Shown here: one piece after another, positions 9,045 through 18,645 of the stretch | Layout: the number at the start of each line of letters is the position of its first letter | Numbering within the stretch: the first letter of the stretch is position 1 | The notes under the pieces: generated by a model | Seen by the model: only the letters and a program-made list of their open reading frames with translations | What the model was told of the DNA's origin: nothing | Databases searched by the model: none | Assembly (NCBI RefSeq): GCF_033095945.1 | Contig: NZ_AP026800.1 | Location: 868,001 to 932,000 of the forward strand | Source: Bombiscardovia apis | Lineage (GTDB): Bacteria; Actinomycetota; Actinomycetes; Actinomycetales; Bifidobacteriaceae | Length of the DNA: 64,000 nucleotides | Direction of reading: 5' to 3' | Position numbers and translations under genes: made by a program

Positions 9045-11519
9045 CTACTCGTTGTCGCCAGCAGTTTCTGCGGTGGCGGAGAGGTTCTCCTGGCCAGCGC
9101 GGTTGGCATCGGGCCATACCCAATCGGTGTAGTCGGGGTGATCGTAACCCTTGTCTACAGCGAACTGGAAGGCTTCAGTGCGGAACTTAGTCCACTCATC
9201 GATCTGGCCGGCGTACTTGTTGGCATCCACCATCTTCAGAGCGGAAGCAGCCAAGCACCAGCGATCCATGTTGTTCACGCGCACCATGTCGAATGGTGTG
9301 GTGGTGGAACCCTGCTCTTCGTAGCCGTGAACCGCGAAGTTGTCGTGGTTGGGACGGCCGTGAATGAGGCGGTGGATGGAGCCGGGATATGCGTGGAAGG
9401 CGAAGACGACAGGCTTATCCTTGCCGAAGAGCTCTGCGAACTCCTCGTCGGACAGGGCCTGGTCGTTCTCCTGAGCATTCTGAATCTTGAGCAAGTCAAC
9501 AACGTTGACAAACTGAACCTTCAGGCCCATCTTCTGGAGCATATCGTTGGCAGCCAGAGCTTCTTGGGTCGGAACGTCACCGGCGGTGGCGATGATGACA
9601 TCGGCATCGTCAGCGTTCTGAGCGTTAGAAGCCCAATCCCAGCGAGCAGCACCCTTCTCCAGCTCAGCCATGGCGTCATCTACGCTCTGGTAGGTGGCGG
9701 CGGGCTGCTTGCCAGCGAAGATGGCGTTGATGCAGTTGGTGGACTTGTAGCAACGCTCACCTACGGCCAGCAGCATGTTGGCATCTGCAGGGAAGTAGAT
9801 GTTGGTCACGTGGTCGTTGTTGAAGTTCTTGTTGAGCAGAATGTCAACAACACCCGGATCCTGATGAGAGAATCCGTTGTGATCCTGGCGCCACACGTGG
9901 GAGGTGATCAGGAGGTTCAGGCCTGCGATGGGCTTGCGCCACGGAATCTCACGGACCGTTGCTTCCAGCCACTTTGCGTGCTGGTTGATCATCGAATCGA
10001 CAACGTGCACGAAGGACTCGTAAGAGCTCCAGATGCCGTGGCGACCGGTGAGCAGGTAGCCTTCCAAGAAGCCTTCCATCTGGTTCTCGGAGAGCTGCTC
10101 GATAATCTGGCCGGTGTGAGCCATGTGCTCATCGGTCAGTTCGGACAGGTACTCGGCATCCCACTGCTTGTTGGTGACTTCGTAAGCGGCGGCAAGACGA
10201 TTGGAAGCCGTCTCGTCGGGTCCGAAGATACGGAAATCGGTGGGGTTCTTGGCCAGTACGTCACGGGTGTAGTAGCCCAAAACGCGAGTAGCCTCAGTTG
10301 CGCCCCAGCCATGGCCGTGGTTGTTGACATCGATTTCGTAATCGTGGATGTCAGGCAGATCCAGAGGCTCAAGGAGACGGCCACCGTTAGCGTTCGGGTT
10401 CTCGCCGATACGCAGATCGCCTTCAGGCATGAAGGAGGTAACCTCAGGGCGGATGCCACCCTTGTCGTCGAAGAGTTCGGCAGGAGCATAAGACTCCAAC
10501 CAGCTCTTGAGAACCTGGAAGTGAGCCTCGGTGTCGCGGGCGGAAGCCAGCGGTACCTGGTGGGAGCGCCAAGAGCCCTCGGTCTTCTTGCCGTCGATGT
10601 ACTTGGGGCAGGTCCAACCCTTGGGCGTGCGGAAGATAATCATCGGGTAGAAGGGGCGAGTCATGTCGTCGGTCTGAGCCAGAGCCTTGATCTCGCAAAT
10701 GTCGTCGAAGACCTCTTCGAGCAGGTCTGCGAAACGACGGTGAATGGACATGTGGTCCTCATCGTCGAAGCCAGCTACGAACTCGTGGGGGTCGTAACCC
10801 ATGCCGTGGAAGAACTCGTGCAGCTCTTCGTCGGAAATGCGGGACAGGATGGTCGGGTTGGCAATCTTGTAGCCGTTGAGGTGCAGGATTGGCAGCACGA
10901 TACCATCGGTGCGGGGGTTAACCAGCTTGTTGGACTGCCAAGAGGTAGCCAGTGCGCCGGTCTCGGCTTCGCCGTCGCCCACAACTGCGGGAACGAACAG
11001 GCTGGGGTTGTTCAGCACAGCACCATAAGCATGGGAGAGTGCATAACCCAGCTCGCCACCCTCGTGGATGGAACCGGGAGTCTCAGGTGCGAAGTGAGAA
11101 GGAATACCGCCAGGGTAAGAGAACTGACGGAAGAACTTTTGCAAGCCCTCTTCGTTCTTCGTAATCTTGGGGAAGTACTCGGTGTAGGTGCCATCGATGT
11201 AGGACTGCGAAGTACCAGCAGGTCCACCGTGGCCGGGGCCCATGATGAAGACAGTGTTCTGCTTGTGGTCAGCAATCAAACGATTGATATGGCCCAAGAG
11301 GAAGTTCAGGCCAGGAGTGGTGCCCCAGTGGCCGACAAGACGGTGCTTGACATCCTCACGAGTGAAAGGCTCCTTCATCAGCGGGTTGCTGCGAAGGTAA
11401 ATCTGGCCGATGGAAAGGTAGTTGGCTGCGCGCCAATACTTGTCGACGGCTTCCAAGGTCTCCTCGGAAACGGGAGCGTCAAGCTTCTTCCAAGGGGTGC
11501 CGATAACAGGATTCGTCAT
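9045..11519 (-). CDS. xfp: Xylulose-5-phosphate/fructose-6-phosphate phosphoketolase
   Basis: An 824-residue thiamine diphosphate enzyme that cleaves fructose 6-phosphate or xylulose 5-phosphate to acetyl phosphate and a C4 or C3 sugar phosphate; it defines the bifid shunt. Family text is clear: [78 protein letters not shown], the diphosphate site [22 protein letters not shown], and the C-terminal [15 protein letters not shown]. The ATG has GCAGGAG eight bases upstream. It is monocistronic with its own terminator. The very even codon use leaves a long stop-free frame on the opposite strand. Confidence 0.99.
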   Translation of the reverse strand: MTNPVIGTPWKKLDAPVSEETLEAVDKYWRAANYLSIGQIYLRSNPLMKEPFTREDVKHRLVGHWGTTPGLNFLLGHINRLIADHKQNTVFIMGPGHGGPAGTSQSYIDGTYTEYFPKITKNEEGLQKFFRQFSYPGGIPSHFAPETPGSIHEGGELGYALSHAYGAVLNNPSLFVPAVVGDGEAETGALATSWQSNKLVNPRTDGIVLPILHLNGYKIANPTILSRISDEELHEFFHGMGYDPHEFVAGFDDEDHMSIHRRFADLLEEVFDDICEIKALAQTDDMTRPFYPMIIFRTPKGWTCPKYIDGKKTEGSWRSHQVPLASARDTEAHFQVLKSWLESYAPAELFDDKGGIRPEVTSFMPEGDLRIGENPNANGGRLLEPLDLPDIHDYEIDVNNHGHGWGATEATRVLGYYTRDVLAKNPTDFRIFGPDETASNRLAAAYEVTNKQWDAEYLSELTDEHMAHTGQIIEQLSENQMEGFLEGYLLTGRHGIWSSYESFVHVVDSMINQHAKWLEATVREIPWRKPIAGLNLLITSHVWRQDHNGFSHQDPGVVDILLNKNFNNDHVTNIYFPADANMLLAVGERCYKSTNCINAIFAGKQPAATYQSVDDAMAELEKGAARWDWASNAQNADDADVIIATAGDVPTQEALAANDMLQKMGLKVQFVNVVDLLKIQNAQENDQALSDEEFAELFGKDKPVVFAFHAYPGSIHRLIHGRPNHDNFAVHGYEEQGSTTTPFDMVRVNNMDRWCLAASALKMVDANKYAGQIDEWTKFRTEAFQFAVDKGYDHPDYTDWVWPDANRAGQENLSATAETAGDNE

Positions 11520-11871
11520 GTGTACTCCTGCACTGTAGTGCGATTGATTATTTTTGTTCGGTTATGAGGTGCTGCCAATCTCTGGCGAGCCTAGCGACTC
11601 CTCATTTCCCAATCGCTTTAATCGTACGAGGAAGTTACGACTTTTTGGCTGTTTTCGTTACGAGCGTGTTCGTATGTGTTCATATCACGAACAAACATGT
11701 TCGATTAAGTGCCAGAAGGCAGGTTAACACGTCTCATGAAAACGGTTCTTGAATATATTTACCAGTTAAATGATAGGAGGGAGTTTTGCTCACGGCTACG
11801 TGCGTGGTTCTATTGTCGGAAAGTGCGGACATAATAAAAGGACATTTACCTACACAATATATAGGAGCGTC
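11520..11871. promoter_or_regulatory. Divergent regulatory gap xfp/guaA with GTTCG-CGAAC palindromes
   Basis: This 352-base gap separates the divergent xfp and guaA genes and must hold both promoters. Between 11667 and 11703 two overlapping inverted repeats share one arm: TGTTCGT...ACGAACA with a 13-nt gap, and CGAACA...TGTTCG with a 4-nt gap. Such nested palindromes look like operators. I see no RNA gene or ORF in the gap. No clear -35/-10 pair could be assigned with confidence. Confidence 0.45.
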
Positions 11872-13434
11872 ATGGCCACTGGACCAGTACTTGTCGTTGA
11901 TTTCGGAGCTCAATATGCCCAACTCATCGCCAGGCGCGTCAGGGAAGCGCACATCTACTCCGAACTGGTGCCGCATTCAATGTCCGTAGAAGACATGCTT
12001 GCTAAGGACCCTCAGGCAATTATCCTGTCTGGCGGTCCCGCATCAGTCTATGTTGATGGTGCGCCTACCTTAGATCGCGCTATTTTCGAGGCCGGAGTGC
12101 CCGTGTTGGGTATCTGCTACGGTTTCCAAGTCATGGCTCATGAGCTAGGGGGCATCGTAGATAAGGCTGCCCTAGGTGAATATGGCAAGACTGAAGCCGT
12201 TATTGACAAAGCTAGCGGCATTTTAGAGAACTCTCCTGCACTGCAGTCCGTTTGGATGAGTCATGGCGTAGCTGTTGAGCAGGCTCCCGAAGGTTTTGAA
12301 GTATTGGCCCACACCCAGGGTGCTCCTGTTGCGGCTATGCAAGATCCTTCCCGCGGTCTCTATGGTGTGCAGTGGCATCCTGAAGTGGTGAACACTGCGC
12401 TGGGGCAGGAACTGATTTATACCTTCCTTCACCAGTGCGCCGGCCTACAAGACAACTGGGACGCTTCCAGCATTATCGACGACCAGATACGTAAGATACG
12501 TGAGCAGGTTGGTGACGATCAGGTAATCTGCGGCCTGTCGGGCGGCGTGGATTCAGCCGTGGCTGCTACGCTGGTTCACAAGGCAATCGGCGACCAGCTC
12601 ACTTGCGTCTTCGTAGACCACGGGCTGCTGCGCAAGGGTGAGGCTGACCAAGTTAAGCATGATTTCGTGGCAGCAACCGGCATTAAGCTCATTACTGTCG
12701 ACGCTTCGCAAGACTTCCTTGAGGCTTTGAGCGGCGTATCTGAGCCCGAGCGCAAGCGCAAAATTATCGGTGAGAAGTTCATTCGTACTTTTGAAAAGGC
12801 CCAGCAGCAAGTCATCGAAGAAGCCGGTAAGAACGGTAAAGAAGTTAAATTCTTGGTGCAAGGCACGCTGTATCCCGATGTTGTCGAGTCCGGCGGGGGA
12901 GATGGGGCTGCTAACATCAAGTCTCACCACAACGTCGGCGGCCTGCCCGACGACATCACCTTTGAGCTTATTGAGCCCCTGCGAGCGCTCTTTAAAGACG
13001 AGGTTCGCGCAATCGGCACTGAGATGGGCCTGCCCGACGACATTGTCTGGCGTCAGCCTTTCCCCGGTCCAGGTTTGGGGATTCGCATCATCGGCGACAT
13101 TACTCAGGAACGTTTGGACCTGCTTCGCGATGCGGATGCCATCGCCCGCGAAGAGCTCAGCCAAGCTGGTCTTGATCGAGACATCTGGCAGTGCCCGGTG
13201 GTCTTGCTGGCAGATGTTCACTCGGTAGGTGTGCAGGGAGACGAGCGTACTTACGGCTCTCCCATAGTCTTGCGTCCGGTCTCTTCTGAAGATGCCATGA
13301 CCGCAGACTGGTCCAGAGTGCCCTACGATGTACTTGCCCGTATCTCAACTCGAATTACCAACGAGTGCCGCGGCATCAACCGAGTAGTACTTGACGTGAC
13401 TTCCAAGCCACCGGCAACTATCGAGTGGGAATAA
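11872..13434 (+). CDS. guaA: GMP synthase (glutamine-hydrolysing)
   Basis: A 520-residue enzyme that aminates XMP to GMP. The N-terminal glutamine amidotransferase domain (about 1-195) has [17 protein letters not shown], the nucleophile Cys in [15 protein letters not shown], and the His/Glu of QWHPEVV. The ATP pyrophosphatase domain begins with the PP-loop [14 protein letters not shown]; the C-terminal dimer domain has [10 protein letters not shown] and ends KPPATIEWE. The ATG at 11872 follows TAGGAG by six bases; a frame beginning 34 codons upstream has no such site and is not conserved. A terminator follows. Confidence 0.97.
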   Translation: MATGPVLVVDFGAQYAQLIARRVREAHIYSELVPHSMSVEDMLAKDPQAIILSGGPASVYVDGAPTLDRAIFEAGVPVLGICYGFQVMAHELGGIVDKAALGEYGKTEAVIDKASGILENSPALQSVWMSHGVAVEQAPEGFEVLAHTQGAPVAAMQDPSRGLYGVQWHPEVVNTALGQELIYTFLHQCAGLQDNWDASSIIDDQIRKIREQVGDDQVICGLSGGVDSAVAATLVHKAIGDQLTCVFVDHGLLRKGEADQVKHDFVAATGIKLITVDASQDFLEALSGVSEPERKRKIIGEKFIRTFEKAQQQVIEEAGKNGKEVKFLVQGTLYPDVVESGGGDGAANIKSHHNVGGLPDDITFELIEPLRALFKDEVRAIGTEMGLPDDIVWRQPFPGPGLGIRIIGDITQERLDLLRDADAIAREELSQAGLDRDIWQCPVVLLADVHSVGVQGDERTYGSPIVLRPVSSEDAMTADWSRVPYDVLARISTRITNECRGINRVVLDVTSKPPATIEWE

Positions 13435-13467
13435 GAGTCTCGCCCATTGAGCGTAACTCTTTAAAGC

Positions 13468-13511
13468 GCAGGGGGTTGGCAACAGATATGGTACTGTTGC
13501 CAACCCCCTGC
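13468..13511 (+). terminator. guaA terminator
   Basis: Perfect 18-bp arms (GCAGGGGGTTGGCAACAG at 13468-13485 and its complement at 13494-13511) close an 8-nt loop, 34 bases after the guaA stop. Confidence 0.88.
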
Positions 13512-13728
13512 TGTATATATGCGTACTTCGTGAGCAAACTGGTGGGGAGATGCATAACGTTTATACTCATCTGCTGGTGTGAGATGCGCATATTACATAG
13601 CGATGCGGCCCGTGAAACCGTGTTTTGGCTGCGGCATGTCGATTTGACTTCGAGTGACTCTAAGTTTCTATGCTTATGAGTGAGTTCGGCAAGATATTAG
13701 TGAGTAAGCCAAAGAAAGTAAGGTCAGT

Positions 13729-14769
13729 ATGAAGGCAGCTATTTTCGTAAAGCCAGGGCAGATGGAACTGACAGATGCTCCTATGCCAACTATTGAAAAG
13801 CCAACCGATGCCATTATTCGTATCGTGCGGGCCTGTGTATGCGGGTCGGACCTGTGGTGGTACCGCGGCATTTCCACGCGTGAGTCAGGTTCATTCGTAG
13901 GTCATGAGGCTATCGGCATAGTTGAAGAGGTTGGATCGGAAGTTACACATATCAAAGCTGGCGATTTTGTTATCGCGCCTTTTACCCACGGCTGTGGTCA
14001 CTGCGCGGCTTGTAAAGCAGGTTTCGATGGTAACTGCATGAATATGGAATCGGGAGGCAATGGCGGTTATCAGGGCGAATACTTGCGCTTTACTAACGCT
14101 GACTGGGCCCTAGTCAAGATTCCAGGGGCTATATCTGACTATAGTGACGGAATGCTGAATTCGTTACTAACACTGGCAGACGTAATGGCTACGGGGTACC
14201 ATGCTGCTGCTAGCGCTGAGGTACAGCAGGGCGATACCGTTGTTGTGATGGGCGACGGTGCCGTTGGCCTGTGCGGCGTGCTTTCAGCGCAGCTACTCGG
14301 CGCTGGCCGTATTATCGCTATGAGCCGTCACGAGGACCGCCAAACATTAGCGACTGAGTTTGGAGCTACAGATGTGATTGCTGAGCGCGGTGACGAGGCT
14401 GTGGAAAAGGTCATGGAAATGACTGAAGGAGCGGGTGCGGACGCAATTCTAGAGTGTGTTGGTAGCGAACAATCGGTTGACACAGCAGTGAAAGTTGCCC
14501 GCGCCGGAGCAGTCGTGGGACGGGTGGGAGTGCCTCAAAAGGCCGAAATGAATACCAATTCCCTTTTCTGGCGTAACATCGGTTTACGCGGTGGCATTGC
14601 CTCTGTCACAACTTATGACAAGAACGTGCTCCTAGACGCGGTTCTGCAAGGCAAGATTGAACCCGGTAAGGTCTTCACTCAGCGGTTCAAACTCGAGCAG
14701 ATTCAGCAAGCGTATGAAGCAATGGACCAACGTACCGCAATAAAGTCCCTCTTAATCGTGGAAGATTAA
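13729..14769 (+). CDS. Zinc-dependent alcohol dehydrogenase (medium-chain)
   Basis: A 346-residue NAD(P)-linked dehydrogenase. The catalytic zinc ligands fit ACVCGSDLW (Cys near 38) and GHEAIGIVEEVG; the structural zinc lobe is CGHCAACKAGFDGNC. The Rossmann motif is VVVMGDGAVGLCGVLSAQLLGAG near residue 170. The AQLLGAGRIIAMSRHEDRQ text suggests a member of the Tdh/AdhP-like group with a DRQ loop that often prefers NADPH; the substrate cannot be told. AAGG lies ten bases before the ATG. It stands alone, convergent with an SDR gene across a hairpin. Confidence 0.9.
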   Translation: MKAAIFVKPGQMELTDAPMPTIEKPTDAIIRIVRACVCGSDLWWYRGISTRESGSFVGHEAIGIVEEVGSEVTHIKAGDFVIAPFTHGCGHCAACKAGFDGNCMNMESGGNGGYQGEYLRFTNADWALVKIPGAISDYSDGMLNSLLTLADVMATGYHAAASAEVQQGDTVVVMGDGAVGLCGVLSAQLLGAGRIIAMSRHEDRQTLATEFGATDVIAERGDEAVEKVMEMTEGAGADAILECVGSEQSVDTAVKVARAGAVVGRVGVPQKAEMNTNSLFWRNIGLRGGIASVTTYDKNVLLDAVLQGKIEPGKVFTQRFKLEQIQQAYEAMDQRTAIKSLLIVED

Positions 14770-14780
14770 TGAACTGAGCT

Positions 14781-14820
14781 AGCCTTGGCCCTGCGTCCTC
14801 GTTTGCTATTGGTCAAGGCT
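14781..14820. terminator. Hairpin between convergent ADH and SDR genes
   Basis: Ten-base arms AGCCTTGGCC and GGTCAAGGCT pair with one G-U across a 20-nt loop, just after the alcohol dehydrogenase stop and ahead of the SDR stop on the other strand. Confidence 0.55.
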
Positions 14821-14834
14821 GGTCTGTTCACTTT

Positions 14835-15659
14835 TTACAAGTCTTTGGCATGAATCATAATGAAGTCGAAGGCTCGGTCAGGTAAGAGAGCGTGGAGTGC
14901 TACTAATGGTTTGGCACCAAAACCAACTAAGTAACGCGTCTTAGGGCGGCGGGTGCTGGCTGCTTTTGCTATCACTTGTGCTATTGAATCCGGCTTGCTT
15001 AACCAACGACTGTTGTAGAGTTTACGTAGACCCTGCGCTGCCTGCTGTGCGGCTTCTTGATAGGGGCCACCGTGGGCTGAGTCTTCTAAATGATCGGCGG
15101 CTATACGCCCCCAATTGGTAGCAATTGCACCCGGTTCAATGAGTACCACGTCGATATTGAACTGACGAGTTTCCATACGCAAGGCATCGCTAAAAGCTTC
15201 AAGCGCGTATTTCGTGGCGTGATACCAGGCACCCATGTACGTAACCATCCGACCAGCCATCGAAGACGTGTTAATAATTCGCCCATGCCCCTGTGCTCTC
15301 ATAGTGGGCAAGACCAGCTGAGTTAAGCGGGCTAACCCCAGCAGATTGACCTCAAACTGTTGGCGTACCTCGCTAATGGCTACCTCTTCTACCGGACCGT
15401 AGGATCCGTAGCCAGCATTGTTGATGAGAATGTCAATACGACTTTCACGGGACAGCACAGCTTCAACTGCTTTCTGAATTGAATCATCATTACTGAGGTC
15501 AAGTGGCACAGGCTGAACACCCAATCCTGTCAGTGGTTTGAGCTGGTCTATATGTCGACCAGCTCCATAGACGCGCAATCCGTGGCGGGCTAGGATAGCA
15601 GCAGCTTGGTAGCCGATTCCGCTGGTAGCCCCAGTAATGAGTACGACCCTGGCATTCAT
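14835..15659 (-). CDS. Short-chain dehydrogenase/reductase
   Basis: A 274-residue classical SDR. It has the cofactor motif TGATSGIGYQ near residue 8, the structural NNAG motif (ILINNAGYG), catalytic Ser in NTSSMAGR and the YHATK catalytic Tyr/Lys. The Arg in GAGRHIDQL after strand 2 favours NADPH. Sequence such as KYALEAFSDALRMETRQF and VVLIEPGAIATNW is typical of SDRs with unknown small-molecule substrates. It is transcribed divergently from the aminotransferase gene. Confidence 0.9.
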   Translation of the reverse strand: MNARVVLITGATSGIGYQAAAILARHGLRVYGAGRHIDQLKPLTGLGVQPVPLDLSNDDSIQKAVEAVLSRESRIDILINNAGYGSYGPVEEVAISEVRQQFEVNLLGLARLTQLVLPTMRAQGHGRIINTSSMAGRMVTYMGAWYHATKYALEAFSDALRMETRQFNIDVVLIEPGAIATNWGRIAADHLEDSAHGGPYQEAAQQAAQGLRKLYNSRWLSKPDSIAQVIAKAASTRRPKTRYLVGFGAKPLVALHALLPDRAFDFIMIHAKDL

Positions 15660-15805
15660 ACAAACTCCTCTGTTCCGCGCTCCGCACGCCTAGTAAGCCC
15701 TAGTATAGGCTTGCTAAGGCGGTCTGCGCTTAGCGTATGATGAAGGAACTGAGGGGTTTCTTAGTTCGTGGCCTTGAGCTATACATCTGTTGGGAGAAGA
15801 CTGGT

Positions 15806-16969
15806 ATGGATATGGCAGTACGGATGAATGAGCGAGTTCGGGAGCAAAAGCCTAGCGATATCCGCACCTTTAACGCAGACGTAAGCGAGATTGATGGCAT
15901 TATCAAGCTCACCCTCGGCGAGCCGGACTTCGCCACTCCTGAGCATGTGAAGCAGACTGCTATTCGCGCTATTGAGGCTGATCAGTCCCACTACCTGCCC
16001 AGCCGTGGTCTGCCAGCTCTACGGGAAGCCGCCAGTGTCTTTTTGGCATCCAAATATGGCACTGTTTACCAGCCAGACACTGAGATTTTAGTTACCGCAG
16101 GCGCGACGGGTGGCATTTATTCCAGCTTGAACGCCATGCTCAACCCTGGCGATACCGTTTTTATACCTACGCCTATCTTCCCCCTATACATTCCCATTTC
16201 GCGCATGGCAGGCGGAAATACCGTCTTTATCGACACCTCAAACGACGGTTTTGTACTCACTGCTGAACGGCTCGAAGCAGTAGTGCGCGAGCATCGAGAC
16301 AGCGCGAAAGTGCTGGTGCTGAACTTTCCTGCCAACCCAACTGGCGTAACGTATTCGCGCTCGCAGCTGGAAGCTTTGGCACATGTAGCTCGCAAGTATG
16401 GGCTGTTCGTGCTCTCTGACGAAATTTATTCAGAACTCACTTACGAGGGCAGACACGTTTCTATGGGGCAGGTCTTGCCCGAGCAGACCGTAGTCTTAAA
16501 CGGTGTCTCCAAATCTCACGCTATGACCGGTTGGCGCATTGGCATAGCGGCAGGGCCAGCTGAGATTATCAACGAAGTGGCCAAGGTCAGCGAGTTCACT
16601 ATCACCTGCTCGACTACTGCGGCCCAATATGCGGCGCTAGAAGCTTTGAGTCAGGGGCAAAACGACGCTGCCCCAATGAAGGAAGCCTACCGCACACGCC
16701 GCGATTTCATGCTGGGAGCCCTGAGGGAAGCTGGTTTAGAAGTTACCAATCCACAGGGGGCCTTCTACCTGTTCGTAAAACTACCTGAGCGCATGAGCGA
16801 TTCCTGGAAATTCGCTTATTCACTGGCTCAGGAAGCCAAGGTTGCTATTATTCCTGGTGCCAGCTTTGCGCAGGGCGGGGAAGGTTACTTCCGTATATCG
16901 TATGCCGCTTCGATGGAGGACTTGCAAGAGGCAGCCCGCCGCATTCAGTCATACATGGCAACGCATTGA
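15806..16969 (+). CDS. Pyridoxal-phosphate aminotransferase, class I/II
   Basis: A 387-residue fold type I aminotransferase, probably acting on an aspartate, aromatic or branched keto acid pair. Motifs: ITLTLGEPDF-like IIKLTLGEPDFATPEHV, LVTAGATGGIYSSL, NFPANPTGVTYS (substrate carboxylate Arg/Asn region), LSDEIYSELTY (PLP ring Asp and Tyr), and the Schiff-base Lys in NGVSKSHAMTGWRIG. The start at 15806 has GGGAGA nine bases upstream; an upstream frame to 15737 has no site. It resembles the PatA-like dipeptide-family aminotransferases of Gram-positives, but the precise substrate is open. Confidence 0.9.
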   Translation: MDMAVRMNERVREQKPSDIRTFNADVSEIDGIIKLTLGEPDFATPEHVKQTAIRAIEADQSHYLPSRGLPALREAASVFLASKYGTVYQPDTEILVTAGATGGIYSSLNAMLNPGDTVFIPTPIFPLYIPISRMAGGNTVFIDTSNDGFVLTAERLEAVVREHRDSAKVLVLNFPANPTGVTYSRSQLEALAHVARKYGLFVLSDEIYSELTYEGRHVSMGQVLPEQTVVLNGVSKSHAMTGWRIGIAAGPAEIINEVAKVSEFTITCSTTAAQYAALEALSQGQNDAAPMKEAYRTRRDFMLGALREAGLEVTNPQGAFYLFVKLPERMSDSWKFAYSLAQEAKVAIIPGASFAQGGEGYFRISYAASMEDLQEAARRIQSYMATH

Positions 16970-17098
16970 TAACTGGGTAGGGGAGAGGAGTCCCTATTCT
17001 TCAGTGTTAACAACGCACAGGTAATTAAGATGGAACATCTTGGTTCATTCTTGTTTATGGGGTCGGTTTGGCCGTTTCTCACTATGTGGACGTAAATG

Positions 17099-17126
17099 TT
17101 GACGCTGCTTGCCGATGGCATACTAT
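17099..17126 (+). promoter_or_regulatory. Promoter of the EIIC leader transcript
   Basis: TTGACG (17099-17104) and TACTAT (17121-17126) with a 16-base spacer match a sigma-70-type promoter. A transcript from here would contain the leader peptide, an internal stem and a terminator before the EIIC gene. Confidence 0.65.
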
Positions 17127-17159
17127 AAGGCTCAAGCTATTTTCGAGAAGGAGGTTTTC

Positions 17160-17234
17160 GTGGCAATGTGGTTTACGCACAGTTTCAGGCGGTTACACGT
17201 CTTGCTGCTCAGGTCTAATCTGAAGCAGCAATGA
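17160..17234 (+). CDS. Putative 24-residue regulatory leader peptide
   Basis: A short frame starts with GTG at 17160, five bases after a strong AAGGAGG; the ATG at 17166 is a second option. It encodes VAMWFTHSFRRLHVLLLRSN and four more residues before TGA. The central RRLHVxLLR resembles, from memory, leader peptides found upstream of sulfur-metabolism genes in actinobacteria, but here no cysteine run is present. The last codons overlap the left arm of a 10-bp stem (GTCTAATCTG at 17213-17222 with CAGATTAGAC at 17255-17264), so ribosome position would decide folding upstream of the terminator at 17309. Function is inferred. Confidence 0.55.
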   Translation: MAMWFTHSFRRLHVLLLRSNLKQQ

Positions 17235-17308
17235 ACTGAGCGTCAACGGTTGCACAGATTAGACGAACATCTGGCTGTGCGGCCCCGCGGAGACATACTC
17301 AACTTCTC

Positions 17309-17341
17309 GCCCCCACAGTTTTCAGATTGTGGGGGCTTTCT
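17309..17341 (+). terminator. Intrinsic terminator/attenuator upstream of EIIC gene
   Basis: GCCCCCACA (17309-17317) pairs with TGTGGGGGC (17328-17336) and is followed by TTTCT. It stands between the leader peptide and the EIIC gene start at 17420, the expected place for an attenuator. The rest of 16970-17419 shows no gene besides the promoter and leader described separately. Confidence 0.65.
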
Positions 17342-17419
17342 GTACCGCAACCGGCTACTGAATCCCTGAATTGGTATAGAGGCTGTCCGCTTATGGCGGG
17401 CCGAGCGAAAGAACAATAT

Positions 17420-18532
17420 ATGAGCAGCACTGAATCTACGAGTACACCCATACCGCACACTGCAGTCCAACAGCCGGTAGTAGCTGTTGGGCTGAAAGCC
17501 AAGCTCTACGAAGCCACTATGAATATGCTAAACGGCTTGTCTATTGGCATTATCGTGGCTTTAATTCCCGGAGCCCTGCTCAACAGCTTGCTGAAATACT
17601 TAGTACCAGCTGTGCCGCAGATTCAGATCATTTTGACTATGACCGCAATAGCGCAAACCCTTTTGCCTGCCGTGAGTGCTGTATGCGTGGGTATGATGGC
17701 CAAATTTACACCCATTCAGACCACTTCGCTAGCATTAGCGGCAGCAATTGGCGCCGGTAATTACCACATGACCCCTAAGGGCATTAGCGTGGCAGGTCCG
17801 GGAGATGTGATCAACTTAGCGGTGACTATTGCCGTGGGATACGTTGTAATCCTGCTCTTAGGTGACCTCTTGAAGGCATACACCATCCTCCTGATACCAA
17901 CTTTGGTTGTGCTCATTGCAGGAGGTGTGGGTCTGCTGACATACACCCCGGTCTCTGCCATCACCCGTTATATCGGTATCGGTATTCACTCCATGACAAC
18001 TATTCAGCCCATACTCATGGGCACGCTCATGGGCGCTATCTTCGCTTTCATCATTGTGAGCCCTATTTCTTCTGTTGGTATTGCTGCGGCCATTTCTTTG
18101 ACTGGAATCGGTGCGGGGTCGGCCAATCTTGGTATCGCGGCCGCTGGTTTTGCACTGGCTATTTACGGGCGCAAAGTCAACTCTTTGGGCACCTGTCTAG
18201 CACATTTCTTGGGCTCTCCTAAGGTGCAGATGGCTAATCTCTTCACTCGCCCCAAGCTGCTCTTACCGATTTTGATTAATGCAGCCATTATGGGCGGATT
18301 GGGAGCAGTTTTCCATGTACAAGCCACGCCTTCGACTGCCGGTTTCGGCTGCATCGGCTTGGTTGGACCCCTAGCTGCTTTGGAAGGCTACGGTAGCTTT
18401 AGTGTAGGCAACATTATCCTAATTTCAGTATTATTCGTGATTTTGCCGATAGTCTTGGGCTACGTGAGTGATTATATTTGTACTAAGTTCAAATTCCACA
18501 AGCCTCAGTATTACGTGCTTAACTATTCGTGA
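17420..18532 (+). CDS. PTS EIIC-type membrane protein (PTS_EIIC_2 family), orphan
   Basis: A roughly 370-residue membrane protein with about ten hydrophobic segments, matching the EIIC_2 family by NGLSIGIIVALIPGALLNSL, IGAGNYHMTPKGI, GPGDVINLAVTIAVGY and the C-terminal GFGCIGLVGPLAAL. No EIIA or EIIB domain is fused or adjacent, and none of the neighbouring genes encodes a sugar enzyme. Members of this family may therefore not be sugar phosphotransferases. The ATG at 17420 has only a weak purine run before it. A preceding leader peptide and terminator imply control by attenuation. The substrate is unknown. Confidence 0.8.
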   Translation: MSSTESTSTPIPHTAVQQPVVAVGLKAKLYEATMNMLNGLSIGIIVALIPGALLNSLLKYLVPAVPQIQIILTMTAIAQTLLPAVSAVCVGMMAKFTPIQTTSLALAAAIGAGNYHMTPKGISVAGPGDVINLAVTIAVGYVVILLLGDLLKAYTILLIPTLVVLIAGGVGLLTYTPVSAITRYIGIGIHSMTTIQPILMGTLMGAIFAFIIVSPISSVGIAAAISLTGIGAGSANLGIAAAGFALAIYGRKVNSLGTCLAHFLGSPKVQMANLFTRPKLLLPILINAAIMGGLGAVFHVQATPSTAGFGCIGLVGPLAALEGYGSFSVGNIILISVLFVILPIVLGYVSDYICTKFKFHKPQYYVLNYS

Positions 18533-18543
18533 CAACCAGCTGT

Positions 18544-18621
18544 CTTGATCTGAGTGAACTTCAGATCAAGACGGATATGACAAGAGGCTGTTTGATATCC
18601 AACGGTACCAAACAGCCTCTT
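18544..18621. terminator. Double hairpin between EIIC and xpt
   Basis: Two hairpins follow the EIIC stop: CTTGATCTGA/TCAGATCAAG (18544-18553, 18561-18570) and AAGAGGCTGTTT/AAACAGCCTCTT (18582-18593, 18610-18621). The second is flanked by TTATAT on one side and can end both convergent transcripts. Confidence 0.75.
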
Positions 18622-18645
18622 TATATAACAGCTAGGGTAGTGCAC

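Noticed and set aside
9024-11567. 847-codon open frame on the plus strand opposite xfp
   Set aside because: It is the antisense image of the strongly biased xfp gene, with no ribosome site, no domain pattern and Val/Leu/Gly-rich nonsense text.
12553-13221. 222-codon frame antisense to guaA
   Set aside because: guaA is certain on the other strand by its motifs; the antisense text has no family features.
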